64,000 nucleotides of DNA from Allomyces arbusculus (taxonomy: Eukaryota > Blastocladiomycota > Blastocladiomycetes > Blastocladiales > Blastocladiaceae): positions 124,001-188,000 of the forward strand of contig JADHYV010000021.1 of the NCBI GenBank assembly GCA_027604705.1, written 5' to 3'. Numbering within the stretch: position 1 is the first letter of the stretch; every line of letters starts with the position of its first letter. Below are positions 14,056 through 25,523 of this stretch, piece by piece. The translations under genes and the position numbers were made by a program. A model generated the notes under the pieces. It had not been told where the DNA came from. It ran no database searches and worked only from the letters and a program-made list of their open reading frames with translations.

Positions 14056-15717
14056 ATGAACGGCCGCACCCGCTCCGCATCGAAGGCTGCCTCGACCACG
14101 ACCACCATGAACGCCCCGAGCACCACCACCACCGTCAACGGCAAGAAGCGCCATGCCGAGCCACACGACGCGGCACCGGACGCAGCCGGCATGCAAACAC
14201 GGCACGCCAAGCGGCAAGCACTCGACAAGCCGGCCAAGAAACTCGCCAACGCTACCCCCATTCCTGCCCCCATCACTCCAACCGTCACGCCCCTCACGCC
14301 CGGCGGCCACGTGCACGCTCCCGTCGCGTACCCCGTCACCGACCCGTCCTCGCTCGACTGGGACGCTGGGCTCGGTTTCGGTCTGATCACGACCGCCGGA
14401 TACGTGCGGTACACGTGCCGTTCCGGTGTCTGGGACGATGGCGCGTGGGTGGCCGGCTCCACCTTGCCGGACCTGCACATCATGGCCACAGCACTGCACT
14501 ACGGCCAGGCCTGTTTCGAAGGGCTCAAGGCCTACCGGCACGCCGACGGCAAAGCCTACGTGTTCCGGCCGCACGCAAACCATGCGCGCATGGCACGGTC
14601 CTGTGCGCGCGCGCTGATGGAAGCACCTCCGCTCGACAAGTTCTTGAATGCGGTGCGCACGTGCGTCGCGCGCAACATGGCCTATGTCCCGCCGCACGAC
14701 AAGCCGGGTGCGCTCTACCTGCGCCCGTTCCTGTTTGGGTCCGGGCCGAAACTCGGGCTGAATGAGAGCGACGAGTACACGTTTATTGTGACGTGCGCGC
14801 CCGTCGGCGAGTATTACAAGGCTGGCGGGAAGCCCGTCAAGGCGCTCGTGTGCGGCGAGCACGATCGGGGTACGATTTTTTTTTTTTTTTTTTTTTTTNN
14901 NNNNNNNNAACACCATAAAACTCAAGCTCGCCCCCCCCGCCCAATAAAACAACCCCGGCGGCAACCCCCTAAACGCCCCCCTGTGCCCCCCCCAACAACC
15001 GGTAACCAATTTTTATTTTATTTAATTTTTTTTTTTTAGCTTTGCTTGCTTGATTTGCGCGCTTTCTCCAAGTGCAGAGAATGAATCTGACCTCCCGATC
15101 CGTACTTAGCGGCACCCAAGGGCGTCGGCTCGTGCAAGCTCGCCGGCAACTACGCACCGACGCTGCTGCCAGCCAAGGAAGCCAAGGCGCAAGGGTACCC
15201 GATCACGCTCTACCTGGACCCGGCGACGCGCACCTACGTCGACGAGTTCGCGACGAGCAATTTCCTGGCCGCGACCAAAACCAAGATTTTGACGCCCGAC
15301 TCAAACTCGGTGCTGGAGTCGGTCACGCGCATGTCGATCATGCAGCTCGCGCGCGACCGCGGGTTCACGCCAGAGACGCGCCGGATCAAGGTGAGCGAGT
15401 TGACCGAGGGCACGGCCGACGGCGAACCGATCACGCACATTGCCGCGTGCGGGACGGCCGTGGTCCTGACGCCCGTCTACCGCATCGATGTGCCCGATGC
15501 CGACGCGACCGGGAAGACGCACTTGCGCCGGATCGTGGCCGCCGGGTGGAAGGACATGGTCGATGCCGACCAGGAACCGACCGACGCAGCGGTGGCCGCC
15601 GTCGAGTCGGACCCGCTGATGAAGCTCGGCAACGAGCTGCGTGCGATCCAAAAGGGCCAGCGGCCTGACACGCACGGGTGGTTGTGGCCGGAGAGCGGGA
15701 TCACCGCCGATGAGTAA
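14056..15717 (+). CDS. BAT: Branched-chain amino acid aminotransferase
   Basis: PLP enzyme of fold type IV that interconverts Leu, Ile and Val with their 2-oxo acids. Exons 14056-14869 and 15110-15717 join in phase to 473 aa. After a Ser/Thr/Ala-rich leader of about 90 residues come DPSSLDWDAGLGFGLI, TALHYGQACFEGLKAYR, the substrate loop region LYLRPFLFGSGPKLGL and TFIVTCAPVGEYYK. Exon 2 supplies KGVGSCKLAGNYAPTL, where Lys281 is the expected PLP-lysine, then VDEFATSNF and ITHIAACGTAVVLTPV. The leader has few acidic residues at its start, which would suit mitochondrial import, but this is weak. The single intron (14870-15109) contains a 10-N assembly gap flanked by a T homopolymer; both exons are intact, so the product is unaffected. 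Confidence 0.93.
14899..14908. other. Assembly gap (10 N) inside the aminotransferase intron
   Basis: Ten N follow a run of at least 18 T. The 140 bp to the right are low-complexity (runs of C and A, then T-rich), unlike any other intron here, and may be low-quality read ends. The true gap size is unknown. Confidence 0.95.
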
Positions 15718-15771
15718 ACGAGCAAAAGCAAAGAATAAGACCGCATCATTTCATTCATTTACGTATCTCAT

Positions 15772-16495
15772 TTACAACCGCTTGACATGGTTATACTTTG
15801 GCAGCGTTTCGCGCAAATAGTCGAGGTGCCGCTGGTGCAATGCCGACCGTTCCTCAGCGGCTTCGGGCCGCTGCGACCGGCGCTGGTTGTCGGACCCGAA
15901 AATGACCGTATTCGACGGAATGACCTCGTCGGGCGCGGTCGTGCACATGGCGCCCAGCACGCAATTGTCGCCAATGGTCGTGTTTTCGCCAATCACGGCT
16001 TTCGGCTCGATCACGTTGTGGTGGCCAATGTACTTGCTCGCCACGTCTGGTGGAGGACCGGCGTTTCGGGTCAGTTGGCACGGCGGAGGGAGAACCAAGA
16101 GAGTGGGAGTGCCAAACGTACAGCAATTCACCTCGAACAAGTTGTCGTCGCCAATGACCATGCCGTTCTTGGAGCTGTCGTACCAGGGTACCCATCGTTA
16201 GCATCGTGCAGTCTGTCTCCACCTTGTATTGAAACATCGAGCGTACTTGTTGATGATGGTGACTCCTTCCTCGCAAATGTTGTTTCGGCCAATCAAGATG
16301 GGCCCGCCGCCGACGGAAATGATCTTGCATTTTGGGTGGATGACGGTGCCAACGCCTATCCTATTTCGTGGCCGACGCGGCGTGGGCTGGTTGGTTCGGG
16401 GTCGGGATCAAAAATGGGTGCTGGAGCGTTGTCGCGCGCATACCGAGCGTGATGGACCCGCGAAGCTCGGCATCGACGCAGACAATGGTGGTCAT
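15772..16495 (-). CDS. DCTN6: Dynactin subunit 6 (p27), left-handed beta-helix
   Basis: Component of the pointed-end complex of dynactin, the dynein adaptor. Four exons (16495-16444, 16355-16247, 16174-16122, 16046-15772) give 162 aa, close to the family length. The chain is a run of hexapeptide turns: VGTVIHPKCKIIS, ILIGRNNICEEGVTI, MVIGDDNLFEVNCY, YIGHHNVIEPKAVIGENTTIGDNCVLGAMC. The closing region EVIPSNTVIFGSDNQRR followed by a helix LHQRHLDYLRETLPKYNHVKRL is diagnostic of p27. All four joints keep frame. The gene starts 363 bp from the start of the plus-strand RTT106-like gene, so the two probably share a bidirectional promoter. Presence of dynactin fits an organism with dynein-based transport. 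Confidence 0.9.
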
Positions 16496-16857
16496 GGTTG
16501 CAGCGCGTGTTTTGAATCAATTGCAGCGAGTTGGGCAGCGCAAATGGTGGTGTGGTCAAAGTGGTCGTTTTTGACGTTGACTGCATTGTCGAGGAGCTGG
16601 ACGTTGTGCTGGTGCGTGTTGGTGCAAAGCGGCGCCAGCCGCCTGCTGCCGGGTCGAAAGTGACGCGAAAGCATGCAACAACGCTGTGACCACGACCCGA
16701 CCACGATCACCCGCAAGCTCTTCGACTTCGCGGATTGTGACGCCGCGTGCAACCAGGCGCCGTTCGGTCTGTCGGGAACGGCGCCCTGTCAAGTGTCAAC
16801 GCCAGCAACCGCTCCCCCTCCAAGGGCTCGTGACCAAGTCGGCCAATTCGCAGCACC

Positions 16858-18200
16858 ATGACCGAGTCCACGGCCGCCACGCTCGCGCTCGTCGCGGACG
16901 AGCGCCTCCGCGCGCGGATTGCCGCCGTACTCGACGGCCCGCTCGCCACGGCCGACCCGGTCCACGCCGAGGCCGTGCTTGACCTGATCCGCGCCTTCTC
17001 CACCCCACAACCACGCTCGCTCAAACGACCCGCGCAAGACGACGACAGCCAAGATCCGGAGACTCAAGCTGCACCCGCACCCAAGCGCGCATGCCCCGAC
17101 GTGGTCGTCCCCGCGCACGTCGTCAAGGACGTCTCGGCCGTGTGTCCACTGCGCCGGAAAGTGGACCTGGTCTTCTCGACCGACCGGCGCATCGTGCTCG
17201 CGCCGCCCGCCGGCGCATCGCTCGGTGCCAAGGCGCCCGACGCCGAGCAATTGCAGGTGCCGTACCATGCGATGCAGAAGGCCGTGTTGGTCTCCGTGCC
17301 CGACAAGGCCAAGCCGCAGTCGATGCTCGTCGTGTTTGGCGAGGCCGGGGACGATGCGGTTTATGGCGAGCTCGCACCGCGCGTGCTCGCCGCGACGGTC
17401 CCGGAACAACTGGTCGCGCCCAAGAATGGTGGGGAGGCGTTTGCGGGTGAGTTGTGCTTGCTCTGACGGAAATCTCGTCGTCTGTGTGGGCAAACTGACT
17501 GACTCAACGTGATCCCTCAACAGCCACATTCCAGCGGCTCACGAACCACGCGCTCGTCGCGCCGACCACCTACAAGTCGCGCGCGCGCACCGCATCCGGC
17601 AAGCCCGGCGGCTACGCGCACCTCACGTGCCATGTCAAGGGCAAGGAGGGCTTTCTCTGGCTCCTGCCCGACGGACTCGTCTATGGGCTCAAGAAACCGT
17701 TCCTGTGGATCCCGCATGTGCGCGTCGCAGCCATGTCGATCGTGCCCAACGGCCGCGCCATGATCGATGTGCACGTCGAGGCCCGCACGGGTGCCGACGC
17801 GACGAAAACGATCATGTTTGACAATATCGCGGTGGCCGAGGCGGATGCGGTCAACGAGTACATTCGCAGTGTGCGCAAGGCGTTTGGCGCCGCGTCGAGG
17901 GAGGAGAAGCCGGCGGCCGAGCCAACAGCAGCAGGAGCAGGAGCTGCGGGTGGGAAGAGCGGTGCAGCGGCCACAGCGGCAACGATCCTCTCGGCTGATT
18001 TTAACAGCGACGACGACGACACGTCCGATGACGACCCAACGTTTGGACACGACGACGAGTCCGGGTCTGAGGAGGAGGAGAGCGGCCTGAGCGGGGACGA
18101 AAGTGGGGATGACGAGGACGAGGATGAGGACGATGGGAACGAGGATGGTCCGCTCGATGGCGGAGAGGGCATGGAGCTCGATGACCAAGAGAACGAGTAG
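16858..18200 (+). CDS. RTT106: RTT106-like histone chaperone with double PH domain
   Basis: Exons 16858-17446 and 17524-18200 give 421 aa. The N-terminal helices (DERLRARIAAVLDG, AEAVLDLIRAFS) match the dimerisation region of Rtt106. Tandem PH-type strands follow: DVSAVCPLRRKVDLVFS, QVPYHAMQKAVLVSVP, then TFQRLTNHALVAPTTYKS, GYAHLTCHVKGKEGFLWLLPDGLVYGLKKPFLWIP, VAAMSIVPNGRAMIDVHV. The tail from about residue 330 is Asp/Glu-rich (DDDDTSDDDPTFGHDDESG and on), as in chaperones that hold H3-H4. Known role: deposition of H3-H4 during replication and in silencing. The FACT subunit Pob3/SSRP1 has the same fold; the shorter length and absence of an N-terminal SSRC region favour Rtt106. Divergent from DCTN6. 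Confidence 0.8.
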
Positions 18201-19605
18201 GAATGGCGTGACGGTGCAAATTACGGGTGTGCACGCGGGTATGGATCATTGAGGGAGGCGTTCTCTCTCCACCACTTTATTGTCCGGTTCCCTTGATGCG
18301 CACTTCAGAGTTAGGTAACGGCTGGCAACAGGTGCGTGCTCCACAGTCTGGTGCTGGTCGCCGTCCCTGCGACTGGGTCGACTGCGCGGTTCCGCCAACG
18401 TGCAATTGCAGCCGGTTTTCAAACGTGCAGGTGCCGCAGCTCCGGCGAGACGCACGCTAAGTCGCGTGTCTGGGGCCTGCGAGACGTGTCGCTCGACAAC
18501 GACAACGCCATCAAAACGACGGTCAAAAGGCGAGCCTCGACCAAAAGGTCCTCGGTTCGGGCAGGCGACGCCACTCGAGCAGCAGCAGCGGCCGCGGCAT
18601 TGTGCATGGACGCGAGCCGGATGACATCGGCGCAGGGACGTTCGCTATCCAGGGGCTATCGTGGCGGAAATGGCGCCAAAAGACGCCAAAAAGGACAGGG
18701 ATCGACAGGGATCGACGGGTCGAGAACAAGCACGCCGCCATGTCGCCCCCTCAGTTCATTGAGCGCGTCCCCCATCGAGCTCACGCAAGTCGCAACCGTC
18801 GCCCACCGCGCGCCCACCAACCATCCAGTCGAGATCCGCCACTTTATGCAGTCGGGAGCTCGCCGCGACTGCACGGGAGAGGTCGGACGCACGGCTCCGC
18901 GCTCGGTCCGTGATGTTGCGCGACAGGAAAAAGCGGCGCTCGGTCCTTGCTCGCCATCAAATACCAGCTCACGCCGCTGTGAGGGGAATGGGTTTTTCGT
19001 TTCCTGTCTTGTTCGCAAACACGACCTGCACGACGACCATCTGCAAAAAATCAGACTGTGCGGCGCGACTCGCCGTACTGTACTCGAACCGCTTGGCCTG
19101 GCCACCGTCTGTGACCCAGTGCCGGCAACGTAACACCAACGAGCAGCAGCAGCGACTCTGCCCGTCTTCGAACGGCGGAGCTCGCACGCGCACGCGCTTC
19201 ACGCACCACCAAACCGCCGGCCGCACGCGCCGCCCGTACGGCAGAACCTGGAGACCGGCTTCGGCTAGCTTTGGTCGCGCGGGGTTCGATCCGGTAAAGG
19301 GGAAAAGAAGAAACGAGAAACAAGAAAAACCGGGAACCTAGGTGGGTTCTGCCATGTTGTTGGACTGCTGCCGGCCCTGCCACCGCCTGCCAGCAGTCGC
19401 GCGCATGCAATCAGCCAATAATCGTGCTGCGACGCATGTTTAGGAATCGACACGGCCTTGCGCGATAACTTTGGACCATTGAGCCAGATTCGCGATTTTG
19501 GCTTGCAGACCATCCGAGCGCGTGTTGGACTGGGGACAATCACGCATCACCACGCATCACCGCCATCACCACCACCGCCGCCCGTCACTGGACACTGCTT
19601 TGACC
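18201..19605. other. Intergenic, no supported gene
   Basis: About 1.4 kb. Overlapping ORFs on both strands (the longest, 18336-19133 plus) lack family similarity or intron logic, and I regard them as GC-driven. A 19-base word, gagacgtgtcgctcgacaa at 18481, also occurs at 7771. The right end is the promoter of the D-lactate dehydrogenase fusion. Confidence 0.45.
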
Positions 19606-22189
19606 ATGCCTGTCCTGGCCCTGGCTGCCCAACTGGCCCCACGCGCAGCGCGTCGCGCACCTGCGGCCGCTGCCGCCACCATGCTGCCACGCGCAATGGC
19701 CGCGCGCAGTATAAAATCCACGCTCGCCCGCCGTCCCTTGGCCTCTCTGTCCTCGACCGCGCTGACCTTGACCTCGACTACGCGAACTACCCGGCCGCTG
19801 CTTCTTGCTGCTGGTTCCGCTCAGAGTTTTCGCGTCAACCTTCGGCCGCTTCCTGTCCTTGCCCGCCGCTCCGTGTACACGGCCGCCGCGGACCAAGCGC
19901 TCGACGTTGACGCTGCTGATTCGGGCCCATCGCTCGACCCGGCCACCGCGCAGGAGCTCGACATTGGGCAGAATCGCTCGCCGCCGCCCGCGCACTTACC
20001 CGTCCCGCCGCGCCCGCGCTTGCTTCGCGAACGCGACCCGTCGTTCCAGGACCTGCTCGACTTCGTGACGCCGATCGACGCGCTCGACATGGCGACCGAC
20101 GCTGCGGCATTGGCCTCGGGCCGGCCCGACGCGATTGCCGCCGTCTTGGCGCGCAACCCCTTCTTTGCGACCTTGGACGAGGATCTGCGACTTGCACTCG
20201 CGCAGGCGTTCGAGCCCGTCAAGCACCATGCGGGCACCGAGGTGGTCGTTGAGGGCGAAGCTCCCGACATGTTCTTGATTGTCGTGCGCGGCGAGCTCAA
20301 GGTCGTGCGCAATGGTGAGAAGAAGGGCGTGATGCGCCCGTTTGATTTCTTTGGGTTCAAGAACCTGGTGCGTAGGCAATGCGTCTGGATTTTGATGGTC
20401 GTCGATTGTTCGCGTTCCGTGACTCACACTGCAAAAATTTTCTTTTTGCTGTCCATAGTTTGGCAGCGGCATCCGCTCGGCCTGCTCGCTGATCCCGCGC
20501 AACGGATCGGCGCTGCTCTACCAGCTGCACCGTGAGAAGTTCACGGCACTGCTGCAGTCGCGCCCCGAGTTGACCATGGCGCTGCTGCCGGCGCTGGCCT
20601 CGCATGTGTCGGACAGCACGCTCGACCTGCCCGCGTCGAACCCGGCCGCCGGCTCCAAGGAGGGCAGCACCGACGGCGATTCGGACGCGGAGCCCGTCGA
20701 GGCCGGCATGTTGCCTGCCGACCCGGCGCGGTTCAAGATCAAGCTGTTTGACGCCAAGCCCTACCAGGTCAAGTTCTTTGAGGAACAGAACGCGCAGTTT
20801 GGTTACGATATCGAGTACATTGAGTCGAAGCTGTCGCCCGAGACGGTGCACCTGTGCGAGGGCGCGCACGCCGTGTGTCTGTTTGTGCACGACGCGGTCT
20901 CGCGCGACGTCGCCGAGACGCTCGTGGAAATGGGTATCAAGCTCGTGGCCTACCGGTGCGCCGGTTTTGACGCGTGCGATCTCAAGGCCTGTGACGACGT
21001 TGGCCTCTCGGTCGTCCGTGTTCCGAGTTACTCGCCGGCCGCCATTGCCGAACACGCGGCCGCCATGATGCTCGGGCTCAACCGCAAGCTCTCGTGGGCG
21101 TCGGCTCGTGTGCACACGGGTGATTTCTCGCTCGACGGTCTCGTCGGTTTCGACATCAAGGGCAAGACGATTGGTGTCGCTGGTACTGGCAAGATTGGTG
21201 CCTGCTTTGTGCAGATTGCGCTCGGGTTTGGCGCGCGCGTGCTGTGCTATGACGTTTACAAGAACCCGGCACTGCTCGCCGATCCGCGCATTCAGTATGT
21301 CGACTTTGACGTGCTGCTCGCCGAGTCGGACATTATTTCGCTGCACATGCCGCTGCTGCCCTCGACGTTCCACGTTATCAACGAGGCGTCGCTCGCCAAG
21401 ATGAAGCGAGGCGTGATGATCCTGAATACCTCGCGAGGCCCGCTGATCGACACGCCAGCCCTCATCGAAGCCCTGAAGACGGGCCAGGTCGGCGCGTGCG
21501 GTCTAGATGTCGTTGAAGGAGAGGATACGATCGGGTTTTTTGGTATTCATTGCTTTTCTCTGCACTAGGTACCGTGCGGTGGTATTCTGGGACTGACTGG
21601 TGTCGTTTCCGCTGTAGAAAACATGTCCGACCGGCCCGTGGTCAACGACAACGTTGCCCGCCTCCTCGCGTTCCAGCAGAACGTGATTATCACGGCCCAC
21701 CAGGCCTACCTCACGCAAGAGGCGCTGCGCGAGATTGCCGTGGTCACGCTCCGCAATGTGTCCGAGTACCACCATGGTAAACGGATGAAGGGTCTCTCCA
21801 ACTCGGTCAACTCGGTCCAGGCGCCTGCGGCCCCTGCTTCGGCATAGCAATTAGCCCCCGCGGTCAAGCATGAGGCGGTGAAGGCAGCGGCGACGCCGGC
21901 GGCTCCGGCTGCCGAAGCGCACCTGACGGCGCGCGTCATCACGGTCCCGGCCGGCCCGTTCATGACGACGCCGAAGCCCGAGGTCGTGGACGACCACCAC
22001 GACCGGCCACCTCACCTTCGCGTCGACGTGGCGGCGCGCAACAACGACGTGGACACGGCGAGTCTCCATACCGAGGACGACTTTGCCGTGCGCCCGTCCA
22101 AGCGCGCCCCCGTGTTGCACAGCAGCTTGGCCTCGGTGTTCTTGTTCCCATTCTACTGCTTCCCGCGGCAAAAGGTCGAGGACCCGTAA
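19606..22189 (+). CDS. Cyclic-nucleotide-binding-like domain fused to D-lactate dehydrogenase
   Basis: Exons 19606-20367, 20459-21542, 21618-21776 and 21855-22189 join to 779 aa. Residues 1-90 are Ala/Arg/Ser-rich with almost no acidic residues, like a mitochondrial presequence. About 165-290 is a cNMP-type beta-barrel (GTEVVVEGEAPDMFLIVVRGELKVV); its phosphate cassette reads FGFKNLFGSGIRSA: Arg is kept but the Glu of FGE is replaced. From about 340 comes a complete 2-hydroxyacid dehydrogenase of the fermentative D-LDH type: VAYRCAGFDACD, GVAGTGKIGACFV, NTSRGPLID with Arg580, LDVVEGED with Glu607, FFENMSDRPVVNDN and ITAHQAYL with His643. A C-terminal extension of about 110 residues follows the last intron. 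The first and second domains lie in one exon after 20459, so the fusion is genomic. Reaction of the family: pyruvate plus NADH to D-lactate. The regulatory role of the barrel is inferred. Confidence 0.88.
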
Positions 22190-22616
22190 TCGTTCTCGTC
22201 CGCTAGTTTGTATCAAATATCGTTGTCATTTGTGTCGCTCTTTCTCTCTCTCTCTCCCTCCCCCTTTGGATTCCCAGTGTCGGTCGGTGGATTCCTTTTG
22301 TTTATGATCCCTTTGCGGCCGCGCCAGCGCGGTCGCCATACCGACCAGCCGTAATACTACAAACAAAGATGGTCTGTTTCTTTTCATCCACGGCTGCTTT
22401 GAATTCTCCACCTTTCCGAACCGCGATGCACGTGTCATCATGCCAGCGCAACAAATAGCGCAAAGAGACGGTCTGATTCTTCCTTCCATTTCCGACACGG
22501 TTCATGGCTCCTCCGCGTTCTCCACCTTTCCGTCCCCGCGCGGCGCGGCTCATCCATACATCCAGTGCAGGCAACAAAACCCACAAAAACGGCCCATTTC
22601 TTCAATGAACACTTTT
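22190..22616. other. Convergent intergenic region
   Basis: Separates the 3' ends of the D-LDH fusion and the cobalamin adenosyltransferase. It contains a CT-rich run (22237-22266) and no supported gene; 3' UTRs of both genes are expected here. Confidence 0.5.
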
Positions 22617-23681
22617 TCACTGCTTGTCATCATTCTCCACCTTCCCGCGCCGCGCAGCACGACTCGCCCTCGCTTCCATCGCGGCCTGCTGGCTTGTCAC
22701 GCTGCGATACACCTGCTCGGGCTTGCCGTCCTTGAACGCGGCAAACCGCGCAGCCGTGAACAAGAAATCGCTCAACCTGTTCAGGTACTTGCCGACGGTC
22801 GGGCTCGCGGTTCCGTCGTGCACGAGGGGGACAACCGTGCGTTCCGCTCGACGACAGACCGATCGCGCCATGTGGAGTGCGGACGCGGCGCGGCCGCCCG
22901 ACTATAATCGCACTCTGCTTGAGTGACGCAGGGGAGACGAAAGAGGAGAAAAGCAAGACGCACGGGCAGAATAAAGTTGCGCAGTGGCGGGAGGCCTTGG
23001 TCCTCGAGGTCATCGATCCACCGCTCCAAGAGCGCGGCCTGCGCGCCGTCAGGGTCAAACTCGGTGCGCTCTATTGATCGCAAGAGATGGTCAGACTTGT
23101 CCACCGTGTCGAGCGAGAAATGGACGGGTGGTACGGACTCAAGTGCGCGTCCGACTCGCACCACCGCGGCGTCGCAATGTTAGCGCCTGCGTCTTGCAAC
23201 AGGCATTGAATCTGGACGGTGCGCGCGATCAGCAGCATCAGCACAAGACCGTCACGTTCGGTCGGTCATCGTTGCTCCGCACCATTTCCAGTTTCGGCGC
23301 CAGTCCATTCTCGGCCTCTTCGCAAAACTCGCGCGCCAGACCAAGCACACTTGCGAGCTCGTCCGTGGCCCCAAGCGCATCAAAAATCGGGTCGCTCTTG
23401 GCGCGCCGCTCGCCCGTGAACAGCGCCGACGTGCCCTTGTCGCCTGTGCGCGTGTAAATGTGAATGCGCTTGGCCGATGCGGCAGGCTTGCTTTCCGTTG
23501 TAGTCGACGCGTTCTCGGTCACGGCGGGTGCAGGAGACTCAGTTGGGGTCGAGAAGCAGCGGATGGGGCTGAACACGTTGATCGATGCGCGGCTGATCAA
23601 CGCGCTGGAGACCGTAACGGGCGCGCGCGTCGCGATAGCGCGGCTCAGTTGGGTGGACAACATGGCAGTGGTCGACAACAT
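22617..23681 (-). CDS. MMAB: Cob(I)alamin adenosyltransferase, PduO/MMAB type
   Basis: Makes adenosylcobalamin from ATP and reduced cobalamin in mitochondria, the cofactor of methylmalonyl-CoA mutase. Exons 23681-23283, 23211-23139, 23070-22964 and 22901-22617 give 287 aa. A presequence-like start ([21 protein letters not shown]) precedes the ATP-binding motif [21 protein letters not shown], then [81 protein letters not shown] and [16 protein letters not shown]. The RRAER block carries the conserved active-site Arg/Glu. Intron 2 was placed at GTCCGT because only that joint gives the conserved DAHLK-RTEF. B12 use is unusual among fungi and mostly seen in early-diverging zoosporic lineages, which supports the taxonomic reading. 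Confidence 0.93.
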
Positions 23682-23970
23682 GTTGAAATGAAAGTGCAGC
23701 GAGTTGGGCCGGGCAACGGGAAAAAGGAGCATGACGAGTGTTGAAGCACGCGTGTCAGTCGCGATCAAGGTGGTTGGGGTTGTGACCAACCAAGTTGGCG
23801 GGCCAAATCGAACATGCCTCGGTTTAGACAGAAATAGTATGACCAAAATCACATTCGAGGCAAGAAGAATAGAATGGATGGCGAACTGTCTTTACTTCGT
23901 GTGTTGAACATGGCGATCCACGGCTGGCGCAAGGCAGAGCCCTCCCCCATGACATCCTAAAACCTCCGCG

Positions 23971-25147
23971 TCACGCCGTCGTAGCAGTGGGCCGCACGAC
24001 CGGCTTGCTCTCTGCCACGAGCCACGGTGCGCTGGGCATGGGTGCGGTCCCACTCTTGACCACGCCTTCGGCCAGCTGGCGGCACACGTCGAGGACCTCG
24101 TCTTGCGGCGCCTACATCACAGCCGTCAATCATGAGTTAGCTCTGCGGCAATGCTTGTCCAATCAAGTGGACCAGACGTACGAAATCGCCAAACTCAGTC
24201 TCCGGGTATTCGTAAACGACGCCGTGATCGCGCGGCCCAACAATCAAGAGCCCACCGAGCATCGACGCGTCGCCCTCGAAGTTGTGGTCGAGCCCAGACT
24301 TCATGGCGTGCAGAATGCGCGAAATTACCGACGGCATGAGGGCGGCAAATACGGAAGCGCGGCGGACCTTGCCCTCGCTAGTAACGTTGTCGACGCAGTC
24401 AGAATTCGCGCGAGATGACAAGGAAGGTAGTAAAGGCACGAACCCCATGGCCTTGAAGATGCCAAACGTCGAGTCCAAGAAGCACTCGCCGCGCCAATAT
24501 GCATCGGCGAATTCGCGCGCACCGAGCTCTACAACAGGTGGTCGGGTCGAGGTTAGCCTCGTCGACACGGTGGAGCAAGGCAATCGCAACATGGACCTTG
24601 GTTCACGATTGCAACCATGCGAATGCCGAGCTGGTCGCGGATCAGCTGGCGCTGGAACGACAAGTTGTAGGCCTCCTCGCGGCATAGAAGACAGCCTACG
24701 CGAATTGGTCAATTTCACGACCAGTACAAGGGAGACTGAGGAAAACCATACCTGGTCGCCGAACGAGCACAAACAAGACAGGGCCGTCTTGCCACAGCGT
24801 CTCCGCCATGACGGGCTCGGCTGCCGGTTGCCCTGGTGCTGCAATTGGTGCTGGTGCGGCAGGTGCATCGGCCGGCGTATCGTCGCGTATGAGGGTCAAC
24901 GGGACGCCATGCAGCTCCTTCCACGCCGTCTATTGGTGCCGATCGTCAATTTCGTCTACCTCTGCTGGTCGCAAGCGCATCCAATGGCGTTGTGGACGGG
25001 GATGAGCCCTCGCCGCCCGGAAAATTCATCGTTTCGTCGATACTCGCCTTGAACTTGGGTTTCGCGGCAAGTCCGCTGTCCTGGCCCTCTTCTTTACCAA
25101 AGCGGAACGAGCGGACGGCCTTGAACATATTGGCCATATTTGTTGCG
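23971..25147 (-). CDS. Peroxiredoxin-like 2 (AhpC/TSA-2) protein, copy A
   Basis: Thioredoxin-fold redox protein. Clear exons on the minus strand: 24929-24752, 24695-24597, 24528-24444, 24377-24182 and 24111-23971. They read WKELHGVPLTLIRDD, AETLWQDGPVLFVLVRRPG, then GCLLCREEAYNLSFQRQL with a CxxC, IRMVAIVNQ, EFADAYWRGECFLDSTFGIFKAMG, LGGLLIVGPRDHGVVYEYPETEFGD and a tail APQDEVLDVCRQL. The pattern CLLCREEA, Y(W)KG/RG(E/T)CF(L/F)D and GLLIVG is that of the FAM213/PRXL2 family. The first exon probably starts at 25147 (MANMFKA), but its donor is unresolved; GTCCGC after MANMFKA is one option in phase. Paralogue of the gene at 31145-32339, with three introns at the same places. Confidence 0.72.
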
Positions 25148-25523
25148 GTCAGTTGGCGGGAGATAGAGCAGGGCGTCCATGGTTGTGCTCTCGACTTTCG
25201 CGGTGGACGGCGACATGGTGCACTACGGCAAGCGAGCGTGGGCGTCGCTGAGCCGAACCTCAACGGTGCAGAACAAAGTGCGCGTTTTGTGGCGATCGGG
25301 CTTTGGAGCCAGGGGTTGCCTTGCAGCAACAAGACTTTTGTGGAAATGCGCATCGGTGCCTGTTTGATCTGTGCCGATGCTCGCAGACGTTGTTAAGACC
25401 GCAATCCTTCGGCCGGCAGCTGATCAGCGACTGATCGGGCGGGCGAGTGAAATCGGAAGCGGTCGGCGCGCTGTAAATGCCCGAACCAATGATATCTATT
25501 CCAACCTGTTCTTGTGACGGTCC

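Noticed and set aside
14026-15009. 327-codon minus-strand ORF running through the N gap
   Set aside because: Antisense of the branched-chain aminotransferase and only open because N and homopolymer bases are translated; no real motif.
18336-19133. 265-codon plus-strand ORF in the gap before the D-LDH gene
   Set aside because: Basic, Ser/Arg-rich text with no family match; competing ORFs of similar length exist on the other strand and frames.
21845-21853. Programmed stop-codon read-through as the main way to the D-LDH extension
   Set aside because: A 78-bp phase-1 intron (GTAAAC..TTAG, 21777-21854) removes the stop and keeps frame, so read-through is not needed; kept only as a low-interest check.
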